NCBI GenBank assembly: GCA_964639225.1
Contig: CAZXCK010000031.1
Span: 1 to 33,408 of the forward strand
DNA: 33,408 nucleotides
From: CAZXCK01 sp964639225
Lineage (GTDB): Bacteria; Chloroflexota; Anaerolineae; Aggregatilineales; Phototrophicaceae
Direction: 5' to 3'
In this document: piece after piece, positions 8,151-15,014 of the stretch
How the letters are laid out: the number at the start of each line of letters is the position of its first letter
Numbering within the stretch: the first letter of the stretch is position 1
Made by a program: the position numbers and the translations under genes
The notes under the pieces: model-generated
The model's database searches: none
What the model saw: the letters and a program-made list of their open reading frames with translations, nothing else
What the model was told of the DNA's origin: nothing

Positions 8151-8789
8151 GTGTCCGAAATATTGTTTGTCATCGGTGCCGGCCTGTTGATCGTGGGTCA
8201 GGTACGGTTTGGCCGTATCAGCGCAGAAGGCCCGCGCGTGCGCGCCTCTGGCCTGCTGCTGACCATGCCGCTGGTTATCCGGCTGCTGCTGTCGTTCGTG
8301 GTGAATGCCTTGAGCCGGGGCGATGCCGAGGCGCTGTCGCAGGGCATGTCCATCGCCGGCACGCTGGAACTGCTGGCGATGATCGGCGCGGTGGCCTTCG
8401 CCTATGCCATGCTCATCCGCGAGTCGGTGCAGTCGTCACCCGGGCCGACCATCGTCCAGAGGCCGCAGCAGCCACGCGATGACCGCCCCAGCCAGCGCGA
8501 CCAGTCCAGCGATTCCAGCGAAGCGCCCGCACCACCGCCAACCCCGGCCCCGCCGCGTTCGGCACCTGCGGGGCGTTCGCCGATGTCGGCCTCGCAGCGC
8601 CGCCAGCAGCCCAGCGTCATGACGACCGCCGAAGCGGCGCGCTATCTCAACATCAGCGAGCAGGCCGTGATGGACCTCATCAAAGATGGCAAAATCACGG
8701 CGGCACGCATCAATTACCGCTACCGCATTTCCAAGACAGTGCTGGACGAGTTTATCCAGGACCAGCAGACCGGTCCGGCCACCGAATAG
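8151..8789 (+). CDS. Membrane protein with C-terminal excisionase-type helix-turn-helix
   Basis: 212 residues with a GTG start. Three membrane helices (about 1-18, 33-54 and 68-90) are followed by a disordered Pro/Gln/Ser linker (about 95-155). Residues 157-205 read MTTAEAARYLNISEQAVMDL then KDGKITAARI, YRYRISKTVLDEFI. That segment is a clear HTH_17 (MerR/Xis-like, excisionase family) DNA-binding domain. A winged-helix domain of this type is normally found in small soluble excisionases or at the N-terminus of regulators. Its tethering to a three-helix membrane domain suggests a membrane-bound regulator or chromosome-to-membrane tether, which is inference. The RBS is weak (AGAGAG). It follows the LCP gene by 149 bases and is closed by the terminator at 8852. 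Confidence 0.78.
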   Translation: MSEILFVIGAGLLIVGQVRFGRISAEGPRVRASGLLLTMPLVIRLLLSFVVNALSRGDAEALSQGMSIAGTLELLAMIGAVAFAYAMLIRESVQSSPGPTIVQRPQQPRDDRPSQRDQSSDSSEAPAPPPTPAPPRSAPAGRSPMSASQRRQQPSVMTTAEAARYLNISEQAVMDLIKDGKITAARINYRYRISKTVLDEFIQDQQTGPATE

Positions 8790-8851
8790 GCACACCCGGT
8801 TTGTGGCGGAGTCTATGCGTTCGCCTCACTGGAATTAGCACGTTGAAGCCA

Positions 8852-8890
8852 AAAGGCCGCTGTCACGGTGACAGCGGCCTTTGTTTAACT
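8852..8890 (+). terminator. Strong, possibly bidirectional intrinsic terminator
   Basis: AAAGGCCGCTGTC / GACAGCGGCCTTT form a perfect 13-bp stem around a 5-base loop (8852-8882), followed by TGTTTAACTT. On the opposite strand the stem is followed by TTTTGG, so it may stop transcripts from both sides. It closes the HTH membrane protein gene. Confidence 0.85.
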
Positions 8891-8907
8891 TGCTTTCAGA
8901 GGATTAC

Positions 8908-9128
8908 GGGTGCATCCGGAAACTGGGGCAGGTTTTTAGCTTTCGCGCCGCCAGCGCGCCAGCGGTTCAAAATCGCTGGCTAGAGATAGCCAACCCATTA
9001 AAAGGATTGTGTCCCTCATGGCAGGTTACGTGAGTCTGTTTTTGTGTCTCTTTAGCAGACACGCTTCCTGTAGCCCGGTGTTTTAACGCCGGGCGAGGCA
9101 GGTTTGCCCCCCAAATCCGGATGCACCC
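8908..9128. mobile_element. MITE-like element, copy 1 (221 bp, perfect TIR and 8-bp TSD)
   Basis: The element begins GGGTGCATCCGGA (8908-8920) and ends TCCGGATGCACCC (9116-9128), perfect 13-bp terminal inverted repeats. Immediately outside are identical 8-bp repeats AGGATTAC at 8900-8907 and 9129-9136. Inside there is no supportable gene but a series of hairpins: 8959-8979 (9 bp with one G.T pair), GGCTA-GAGA-TAGCC at 8978-8991, GTGTCT/AGACAC at 9044-9062, a long stem GCCCGGTGTT/AACGCCGGGC at 9073-9094, and an inner GGGGCA/TGCCCC pair near the ends. A second copy lies at 10821-11035. Eight-base duplications are known for several IS families (IS6, ISL3, IS66, IS1595), but I cannot assign a parent. 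The right duplication overlaps the stop codon of the gene at 9133-10236 and restores it. Confidence 0.85.
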
Positions 9129-9132
9129 AGGA

Positions 9133-10236
9133 TTACCGGCGCTTCGGCTTGCCAAGATCATCATCGGGCCAGCCGCCGCGTTTGGGCTTGCCGAACGGAT
9201 CGTCATCGATGGGGACGTTCACCTCGCGATAACGCGGCCCTGACGACGGCGTAATCAGCCCGATGACCATCAGCAGCACGCTGACGCCCGACGCGACCGC
9301 GCCGACCATCATGTAGTTGCTGCCCACCCGGCTGAAACCGTTGGCCAGCGTGTCCTCAAACGCGCTGCGGAACTCGCGGCTGTAGTCGCGTCCTTCCAAC
9401 TGGAAGCGCCAGCTATCGCCCAGTTGCAGCCAGCTACCGCTGGCGCTGTTGAACATCAGCCCCAGGAAAAGCACCGTCAGCGCCGGGACGAGAAGCGATA
9501 CGCCCAGCAGAATCCATCTGCCGCGCGCGCCGCCAGCGCCCACCATCGCGCCGATCAGCCAGAAGATCAGGGCAAACACGCCGATGCCAACGGCGGCTGC
9601 CAGAATACCACCGCGCAGATCACGGGTGACAGTCGTATCCAGCGCGAAATCGCCGCGCATATCGACCGGCTCGTTCAGTGTGAGCTGGTCGGGTATCTCG
9701 GCGACCCACGCCGGCAGCGACTTGCTGATCTGCTGCGACGCATCGGCGACGGACATATCGCTGGGCAGGCAGCGCAGCAGTGTGCCATCGCTGGCGACCC
9801 CGGACTGACCCGCCGGGCACGGTGGCAGCGCCCCGGCCAGCGCCTGCGCGAACGGCTGGCCGCCATTCTCGTTCAGACGTGCCTTGATGGGTGCCAGATT
9901 CAGCGACGCCTGCAGCGTGTCCGTCTGGCCATCCAGGTAATCAAACACCTGATCGACGATGTTCAGCGCCTCGTCACGCAGGTAAGCGGGCGTGATAACC
10001 TGCTGCAGGCCGGTCGCCAGCGCTGCCGCCGGAATCTGATCGCTGGCGAACACTTCCTGGCCCAGATACGAGGGCAGGTCTGTCTCCAGAAAGGCCGAGT
10101 ACAACGACTCGTTATCCAGCACATCGTTGTAAAAACCGCGCTCGGCGATCCAGGTGCTGCCGGCCAGCATCAGGCCGCAGAACGCCGCCGGGACAAATAC
10201 AAACAATAGGATCAACAGGCCAAAAAACAGGCGCAT
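9133..10236 (-). CDS. Four-helix membrane protein with large external domain, unknown function
   Basis: 367 residues. There is an N-terminal helix (about 3-28), then an external domain of about 180 residues (30-207) with two cysteines (C140 and C156) that could form a disulfide. Helices follow at about 209-233, 241-262 and 306-328. The cytoplasmic tail ends in two near-repeats of the pattern DDD..GKPKR. I do not recognise the family. The RBS is good (GGGGA about 10 bases before the ATG). It lies 33 bases downstream of the tail-tube-like gene on the same strand, so the two are probably cotranscribed. The MITE copy 1 inserted exactly at its 3' end: the TAA stop lies inside the 8-bp target duplication and was recreated, so the reading frame is intact. 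Confidence 0.82.
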   Translation of the reverse strand: MRLFFGLLILLFVFVPAAFCGLMLAGSTWIAERGFYNDVLDNESLYSAFLETDLPSYLGQEVFASDQIPAAALATGLQQVITPAYLRDEALNIVDQVFDYLDGQTDTLQASLNLAPIKARLNENGGQPFAQALAGALPPCPAGQSGVASDGTLLRCLPSDMSVADASQQISKSLPAWVAEIPDQLTLNEPVDMRGDFALDTTVTRDLRGGILAAAVGIGVFALIFWLIGAMVGAGGARGRWILLGVSLLVPALTVLFLGLMFNSASGSWLQLGDSWRFQLEGRDYSREFRSAFEDTLANGFSRVGSNYMMVGAVASGVSVLLMVIGLITPSSGPRYREVNVPIDDDPFGKPKRGGWPDDDLGKPKRR

Positions 10237-10269
10237 ATGCTGTATTCCCCTTCAGTCGGCGGCGCGACT

Positions 10270-10728
10270 CTAGTCCAGGTCCGATGTAGCTGGCCAGCTC
10301 TCGGTCAGGCTGTCGTAGTGAATGGTGATGATTTCCTCGACCATTTCGGTGGTGCTGCTGTCAAAATCAGAATAGCGCACCTCGCTGATCCAGGCTCCCC
10401 GGAAGGCCCAGCGCCGTGTCTCCACGCCGTCATCAACGGCCATCACGGTGATGTCGCGGCGCGGGCGGCTGCCGCTGGTCTTGGTGACCGTCTCGCGCAG
10501 CCATTTGTTGAAGGGGTTGTTGCCGTCGCGCTGGACCATCTTCACCAGCGTAAACGGCTCGCGCACGCGCTCCATCGTCGTCTCGCTGCCATGACTGGTC
10601 AGCTTGAACGTCGTCAGCCCGGAGACACGGAAAACCCCGGTCAGGGTTTCGCCATCCAGTTCGACGGCGAACTCGTTGGCAACCAGGCTGTCTACGGCGA
10701 TCATCGTATCCTGCTGTTCTTCCGGCAT
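10270..10728 (-). CDS. Phage T4 gp19-like tail tube fold protein, stand-alone
   Basis: 152 residues. The pattern fits the T4 gp19 tail-tube family (also tubes of contractile injection systems): an N-terminal FAVELDGETLTGVFRVSGL strand pair, a central PFNKWLRETV helix and a C-terminal block RRDITVMAVDD, RRWAFRGAWISEVRYSDFD, VEEIITIHYDSL. In the known family this corresponds to the WxFxnAWP segment and the final beta strand. The usual role is to polymerise as hexamer rings forming the inner tube. Here no sheath, baseplate, spike or ATPase gene is adjacent; the only partner is the downstream membrane protein. It could be an orphan tube subunit of an injection system encoded elsewhere or a re-purposed ring protein. 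The ATG at 10728 has AGGAG 7 bases upstream, and a TATACT hexamer lies further up. Confidence 0.72.
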   Translation of the reverse strand: MPEEQQDTMIAVDSLVANEFAVELDGETLTGVFRVSGLTTFKLTSHGSETTMERVREPFTLVKMVQRDGNNPFNKWLRETVTKTSGSRPRRDITVMAVDDGVETRRWAFRGAWISEVRYSDFDSSTTEMVEEIITIHYDSLTESWPATSDLD

Positions 10729-10820
10729 TTCAGACTCCTTGTCGAATAAGCGCCAGGCTCATACAGGCTGATTTTGAGTATACCGCATGGCTGGTCGATT
10801 CCGCACACGGGGTTATAATG

Positions 10821-11035
10821 GAGCATATTCAGGAATCGGGGCAGGTTTTCAGCTTTCGCGCCGCCTCCAGCGGTTCAAAACCGCTGGCTAGAGGTAGCCA
10901 ATCCATTAAAAGGGTTGTGTCCTTCATGGCAGGTTACGTGAGTCTGTTTTTGTGTCCCTTCAGTGGACACGCTTACGGTAGCCCGGTGTTTTAACGCCGG
11001 GCGAGGCAGGTTTGCCCCCAAATCCGGATGCAAGC
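10821..11035. mobile_element. MITE-like element, copy 2 (215 bp, decayed left end)
   Basis: The body is about 90 percent identical by eye to copy 1 at 8908-9128, in the same orientation. It is flanked by identical 8-bp repeats TTATAATG at 10813-10820 and 11036-11043. The right end keeps TCCGGATGCA, but the left 17 bases differ from copy 1 at eight positions, all transitions. The hairpins are kept: 10867-10887 (perfect 9 bp), GGCTA-GAGG-TAGCC, GTGTCC/GGACAC at 10952-10970, and the long GCCCGGTGTT stem. No gene lies inside. The insertion split the upstream region of the PBP gene, and the target duplication carries a TATAAT box on both sides. Confidence 0.82.
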
Positions 11036-11036
11036 T

Positions 11037-11042
11037 TATAAT
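11037..11042 (+). promoter_or_regulatory. Perfect -10 hexamer upstream of the PBP gene
   Basis: TATAAT lies inside the right 8-bp duplication of MITE copy 2, 94 bases before the PBP start. The same hexamer occurs at 10814-10819 in the left duplication. I see no good -35 at 17 bases for either; the region upstream of the downstream copy is element sequence, so the element may supply or alter promoter context. Confidence 0.35.
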
Positions 11043-11043
11043 G

Positions 11044-11065
11044 AGGCATATTCGGGAATCGGGGC
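11044..11065. repeat. 22-bp remnant matching the left end of MITE copy 2
   Basis: This stretch matches 10821-10842 at 19 of 22 positions and directly follows the right target duplication. With the 8-bp duplication this gives a 30-base imperfect direct repeat on both sides of copy 2. It may be a solo end left by an earlier insertion or excision, or part of a longer duplication of the target. Confidence 0.7.
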
Positions 11066-11135
11066 CATCTGCCTGTGCGGTGCGATGCTTCGCCCCTGTT
11101 CTGATGTCTGTCGCCGTTTATGGAGGCGCGCACCT

Positions 11136-13313
11136 GTGCGTAAACTGATCCTTATTCTGCTGCTGGGCCTGCTGGCAGGCTGCGGCCCCCAGGCCGCCGA
11201 GCAAAGCCAGCCCCTGCCGACTCAGTTCCCGTCGCCGACGCCCGAACTGGGCGACCCGGACGAAGCGCTGCGCATCGCCGATGAATTCCTGATGGAATGG
11301 CGCGCTGGCGACCTGCGAGCCATGTACGATCTGCTCAGTGTCAACGCCCAGCAGGCCACCAGCTTTGAGATATTCCGCGAAACCTACGAGAACGCCAACC
11401 GCACCATGCGCCTGGAGAGCCTGGATTATGTCATCCTGGTGCAGCATCAGGAATCGCCCCGGCTGACGGAGTTCATCTACGATGTCACGTTTAACTCGCG
11501 GCTGGTGGGGACGTTCACCGACAAGACACGCCGCCTGCTGCTGATACATGACGGCGAGGCGGACCGTTGGGGCGTGGCCTGGTCGGCGGCGGACATCTTC
11601 GCCGAGATGGGCGGCGGCGGTATGCTGCGCATGGAGACCTTAGTCCCGCAGCGCGCCAACATCTACGACCGCGACGGCAACATCCTGGCCGATATGAACG
11701 GCGCGCTGGCCGTCATCAACGTCATCCCCGGCCAGATTCCTGATCGTGACGCCTGCGTGAGCGCGCTGGCCACCATGCTCGACCGCACCCCGGACTCGGT
11801 CGAGCAGCAGTTGCGCGGCTATCACATGGAACAGCTCGGCGAGGTGGGCACCGTCGAGCCAGCCGTATACTACCAGTGGAGCGAATCTCTGGAGCGCGAT
11901 TGCGCCGCCCGTTTCGACCATCGCCCCACCCGCCGCTACATCAACGGCGAACTGGCGGCGCATATCATCGGCTCGGTGGGCTACCCCGACGAGGCCGACA
12001 TCGCCACCATTCAGGCGGCAGGGTTTCAGCAGGACAGCATCCTGGGCAAATCGGGCATTGAGCGCACCTGGGACGAGACACTGCGCGGCCAGCCCGGCGG
12101 ACGCCTGTCCATCGTTACACCGGACGGCGAGCTGCTGCGCAACCTGGCGGAGAGCGCCCCGCAGCCCGCGCAAAGCATCCACCTGACCATCGACAGCGAC
12201 CTGCAGCGGTTTACTCTGCGCGCGCTCAACGAAGCCTACAGCAACGCCGCCGAGGGCTGGGGACAAAGCTCTGACGGGGCGGGCGTGGTCGTCATGGACG
12301 TAAACACGGGTGCCATCCTGGCGATGGTGAGCTACCCCACCTTTAATGCCAACGCCTTCCTGACGTTCCCGCCGATGGGCCAGGCCGAGGGCCAGGCGAT
12401 TGTGCGCGCTGTCCAGGCGGACCCGCGCCAGCCGCAGGTGAATCGCGTCACGCATGGCGAGTATCCCAGCGGCTCCACCATGAAGATCGTCTCGACCATC
12501 GCCGCCTGGGACAGCGGCCTGTGGGAAATAGACGAGCGTTACAACTCGACCGGCATCTGGACGCGAGACGTCCCACGCCGCGACTGGCTGGCCGGTGGGC
12601 ACGGTTATATCGACCTCGCCACCGCGCTCACGGTGAGCTGCAACACCTGCTACTACGAGGTCGGCTACCGCCTCAACGAACACGACCCCTGGCTGTTCTA
12701 CGAATACGCCAGCCGCCTGGGCCTCAGCCGGGGCACCGGCATGACCGACCTGGACGAAGTGACCGGCCTCATCGGCAACCCGGACAACAAACAGAGCTAC
12801 GAACCAACCGGCGTCGACTGGAACTTTTCCGACGCGGTGAGCATCGCCATCGGTCAGGGCGGCGTGCGCGTGACCCCCTTACAGCAGGTACGCATCATGG
12901 CGATGGTCGCCAACGAGGGCACGCTCTACCGGCCCACGCTGGTGCAGCGCGCTGGTCTGCTGGACGCCTACAGCTACGAGATGGAACCCTTCGGCGTCGA
13001 TGCCGAGATAGACCCACAAGTCATCGACCGCATTCAGGACGGGCTGTGCGGTGTGACTTCCCTGCCCAACGGCACCGCGACACACATCTTTGAGGGGTCG
13101 CCGCTGCTGGACATCGGCGTGTGTGGCAAGACCGGCACCGGCACCGCCGGGCGCGGCGATGTGCTGCCGCACGCCTGGTTCAACGCCTACGCGCCAGCAG
13201 ACGACCCGGAGATCGCCATCGTCGTTATGGTAGAAAACGCCGGCGACGGCTCGGCGGTGGCGGCGCCCATCACCCGGCGCATCCTGGAATACTATTTCTA
13301 CGGCATCGAATGA
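11136..13313 (+). CDS. Class B penicillin-binding protein with MecA-N domain, lipoprotein
   Basis: 725 residues from a GTG at 11136, chosen because TGGAGG lies 9 bases upstream and the N-terminus becomes a lipoprotein signal, MRKLILILLLGLLAGC, with lipobox LAGC and Cys16. Order: NTF2-like MecA-N domain (about 40-165), PBP dimerisation domain (about 170-385), transpeptidase (about 390-720). The three active-site motifs are complete: S447-T-M-K450, S501-C-N503 and K665-T-G. The enzyme cross-links peptidoglycan stem peptides outside the membrane during elongation or division. Class B PBPs are normally held by a membrane helix; a lipid anchor is unusual. MecA-N domains are found in PBP2a and many ordinary Gram-positive PBPs, so resistance cannot be inferred. 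It is followed after 13 bases by the hydrolase gene. Confidence 0.93.
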   Translation: MRKLILILLLGLLAGCGPQAAEQSQPLPTQFPSPTPELGDPDEALRIADEFLMEWRAGDLRAMYDLLSVNAQQATSFEIFRETYENANRTMRLESLDYVILVQHQESPRLTEFIYDVTFNSRLVGTFTDKTRRLLLIHDGEADRWGVAWSAADIFAEMGGGGMLRMETLVPQRANIYDRDGNILADMNGALAVINVIPGQIPDRDACVSALATMLDRTPDSVEQQLRGYHMEQLGEVGTVEPAVYYQWSESLERDCAARFDHRPTRRYINGELAAHIIGSVGYPDEADIATIQAAGFQQDSILGKSGIERTWDETLRGQPGGRLSIVTPDGELLRNLAESAPQPAQSIHLTIDSDLQRFTLRALNEAYSNAAEGWGQSSDGAGVVVMDVNTGAILAMVSYPTFNANAFLTFPPMGQAEGQAIVRAVQADPRQPQVNRVTHGEYPSGSTMKIVSTIAAWDSGLWEIDERYNSTGIWTRDVPRRDWLAGGHGYIDLATALTVSCNTCYYEVGYRLNEHDPWLFYEYASRLGLSRGTGMTDLDEVTGLIGNPDNKQSYEPTGVDWNFSDAVSIAIGQGGVRVTPLQQVRIMAMVANEGTLYRPTLVQRAGLLDAYSYEMEPFGVDAEIDPQVIDRIQDGLCGVTSLPNGTATHIFEGSPLLDIGVCGKTGTGTAGRGDVLPHAWFNAYAPADDPEIAIVVMVENAGDGSAVAAPITRRILEYYFYGIE

Positions 13314-13326
13314 GAGAAGGCAGACT

Positions 13327-13995
13327 GTGACCGCCCATGTGATCTACCTGCACGGCTTCGCCTCGTCGCCCGGCTCGACCAAAGCCGCCATGTTCCGCGA
13401 GGCGCTGGCCCGGCTGGATGTGAACGTCGTCGTGCCCGATCTCAACGTGCCCACCTTCGAGACGCTGACGCTGACGGCCATGCTGCACCGCACCGCCGAG
13501 ACGGTCCGGGCGCTGCCGCCGGGACCGGTGTACCTGATCGGGTCGAGTTTTGGCGGACTGACGGCGGTGCATTTCATGGACCGCTATCGTGAGCAAGAGG
13601 CCAGCCGAGTCCATAAGCTGCTGCTGCTGGTCCCGGCTTTCGACTTCATGGAAAATCGCCAGCGCGATCTGGGCGCGGCTGGCCTGGCGCGCTGGCGCGA
13701 GCAGGGCTGGCTGCCCGTGCCACATTACGCCCACGACGGCCAGCCGCTGCGCCTGCACTACGGCCTGGTCGAGGATGTGACCGGCTACGATTCGTTCAAC
13801 GTGCGGGTAGACGCGCCCACACTCATTTTTCATGGGTTACACGACGAAAGTGTGGATTACCGGCAGAGCCAGCGTTACGCCACCGGCAGGCCCAACGTCG
13901 AGCTGCGCCTGCCAGAGTCCGATCACAGTCTGATGGACCAGATGCCGGTCATCATCCCGGCACTGATCGCCTTCTGTGATCTACAGCCGCGCTAA
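13327..13995 (+). CDS. Alpha/beta hydrolase, YqiA/UPF0227-like esterase
   Basis: 222 residues with a GTG start and AGAAGG about 7 bases upstream. The N-terminal strand and oxyanion loop read VIYLHGFASSPGSTKA (5-20), which is typical of YqiA-type esterases. The nucleophile elbow is IGSSFGG with S74; the acid is probably D173 (FHGLHDESVDY) and the catalytic histidine H200 (SDHSL). It likely hydrolyses a short-chain ester or thioester in the cytoplasm; the natural substrate is not known for this group. It follows the PBP gene by 13 bases and is probably cotranscribed with it. It converges on the ABC permease gene with a 12-base gap. Confidence 0.85.
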   Translation: MTAHVIYLHGFASSPGSTKAAMFREALARLDVNVVVPDLNVPTFETLTLTAMLHRTAETVRALPPGPVYLIGSSFGGLTAVHFMDRYREQEASRVHKLLLLVPAFDFMENRQRDLGAAGLARWREQGWLPVPHYAHDGQPLRLHYGLVEDVTGYDSFNVRVDAPTLIFHGLHDESVDYRQSQRYATGRPNVELRLPESDHSLMDQMPVIIPALIAFCDLQPR

Positions 13996-14007
13996 ACGCG
14001 GTCCGCG

Positions 14008-14925
14008 TCACCGGTCCCGGCCTCGCGCCAGATAATTCTCCAGCCCCTTCACCATCATCGAGAGCGACAGGGTCAGTATCAGATAGGTCAGCGCGATGAC
14101 GTTAAACGCCTGGAAGAAGGTGAACGTCGCCGCCGCGAATGCCTGCCCCTCGCGGGTGATGTCCTGCACACCCACCATCGACACCAGCGAGCTTTCCTTG
14201 AGCATGGCGATGAAGTCGTTGCCCAGCGGCGGCAGAATATTGCGGATGGCCTGCGGCAGAATAATAAAGCGCATCACCTGACGGCGGTTCATGCCCAGGC
14301 TGATGGCCGCCTCTTGTTGGCCGTACTCGATGCTGTCCAGGCCAGCGCGGAACACTTCGGACAGGAAGGCGCTGTACGAGACAGCCAGCGCCAGAATGGC
14401 GCGCCACACAGTCGGGAAATCGCGGGCGCGCAGAACAATCATCTCCTCCGAGAGGCCGCCGGGGTTAATGCCACTGTCCAGCAACCAGCGCCCCAGGTCG
14501 TTGAGCAGCAGAATCACCTGGGGAGCCAGCGCCAGCGCAAAATAAAAGACCAGCACCAGTGTCGGGATGCCGCGTACCAGTTCGACGTAGGCCGTTACCG
14601 GCTGGTAGACGAAGATGTTGTACACCATCGACGTGGACGGGCGGCGCAGCAGCGCCAGCACCAGCCCCATCACCAGCGAAATGGTGTAAGCCACCAGCGT
14701 TACCCAGATCGTCGTCCAGATGCCGCGCTGTACGGCGGTCCAGGCGTTCTGGTAGGTCATGCTGTCGGCCACGGAGACGGCGAACAACAGCACCCCGCCC
14801 AGCAAAATCAACAGCCACCAGGGCGCGCGCCCCAGCTTCTGAATCAGGATATTACGCTTCTGCGGATTGGGTCGCGCCACTGTCAACTGCTGGCCAGTGT
14901 AGGGATTGGTGTAGTGTGTGTTCAT
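14008..14925 (-). CDS. Polar amino-acid ABC transporter permease (HisM/GlnP family)
   Basis: 305 residues. A polar N-terminus is followed by a helix at about 35-55, then the BPD_transp_1 domain with further helices. The EAA loop, which docks the ATPase, is visible as EAAISLGMNRRQVMRFIILPQ-like sequence at 205-225. The domain also contains VRGIPTLVLVFY, typical of the HisM/GlnP subfamily that imports polar amino acids. I chose the ATG at 14925; a GTG at 14973 lies in the loop of the intercistronic hairpin and is less likely. A long loop (about 140-170) between helices is slightly larger than usual. The binding protein gene lies upstream; no ATPase gene is present in the window. Confidence 0.9.
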   Translation of the reverse strand: MNTHYTNPYTGQQLTVARPNPQKRNILIQKLGRAPWWLLILLGGVLLFAVSVADSMTYQNAWTAVQRGIWTTIWVTLVAYTISLVMGLVLALLRRPSTSMVYNIFVYQPVTAYVELVRGIPTLVLVFYFALALAPQVILLLNDLGRWLLDSGINPGGLSEEMIVLRARDFPTVWRAILALAVSYSAFLSEVFRAGLDSIEYGQQEAAISLGMNRRQVMRFIILPQAIRNILPPLGNDFIAMLKESSLVSMVGVQDITREGQAFAAATFTFFQAFNVIALTYLILTLSLSMMVKGLENYLARGRDR

Positions 14926-14952
14926 CGGTCGTGTGGTTTGAAATCTCCACAA

Positions 14953-14986
14953 ATATAGGGGCGGGTTCTGCACGCCGCCCCTATAT
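14953..14986 (-). promoter_or_regulatory. Intercistronic hairpin between binding protein and permease
   Basis: ATATAGGGGCGG / CCGCCCCTATAT form a perfect 12-bp stem around a 10-base loop, 28 bases after the binding-protein stop codon. On the minus strand only a short TTT follows, so it would act as a leaky terminator or a 3' RNA-stabilising stem. Such hairpins are known to make periplasmic or surface binding proteins more abundant than their permeases. Confidence 0.75.
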
Positions 14987-15014
14987 GCTGGATCAATTGA
15001 TTGTCCCGCAGATG

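Noticed and set aside
8801..8983. 60-codon frame across the terminator and MITE left end
   Set aside because: It spans the terminator hairpin and the element boundary and has no ribosome binding site.
10237..10749. 170-codon plus-strand frame opposite the tail-tube-like gene
   Set aside because: The minus-strand protein has family-like motifs and a strong ribosome binding site; the plus-strand frame does not.
8900..11070. CRISPR array or phage attachment sites
   Set aside because: There are only two long copies about 1.9 kb apart with inverted ends and target duplications, not short regular repeats, and there is no integrase or tRNA nearby.
11136..13313. Beta-lactam resistance PBP2a (mecA)
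   Set aside because: The MecA-N domain is widespread in ordinary class B PBPs; sequence does not support calling it a resistance gene.
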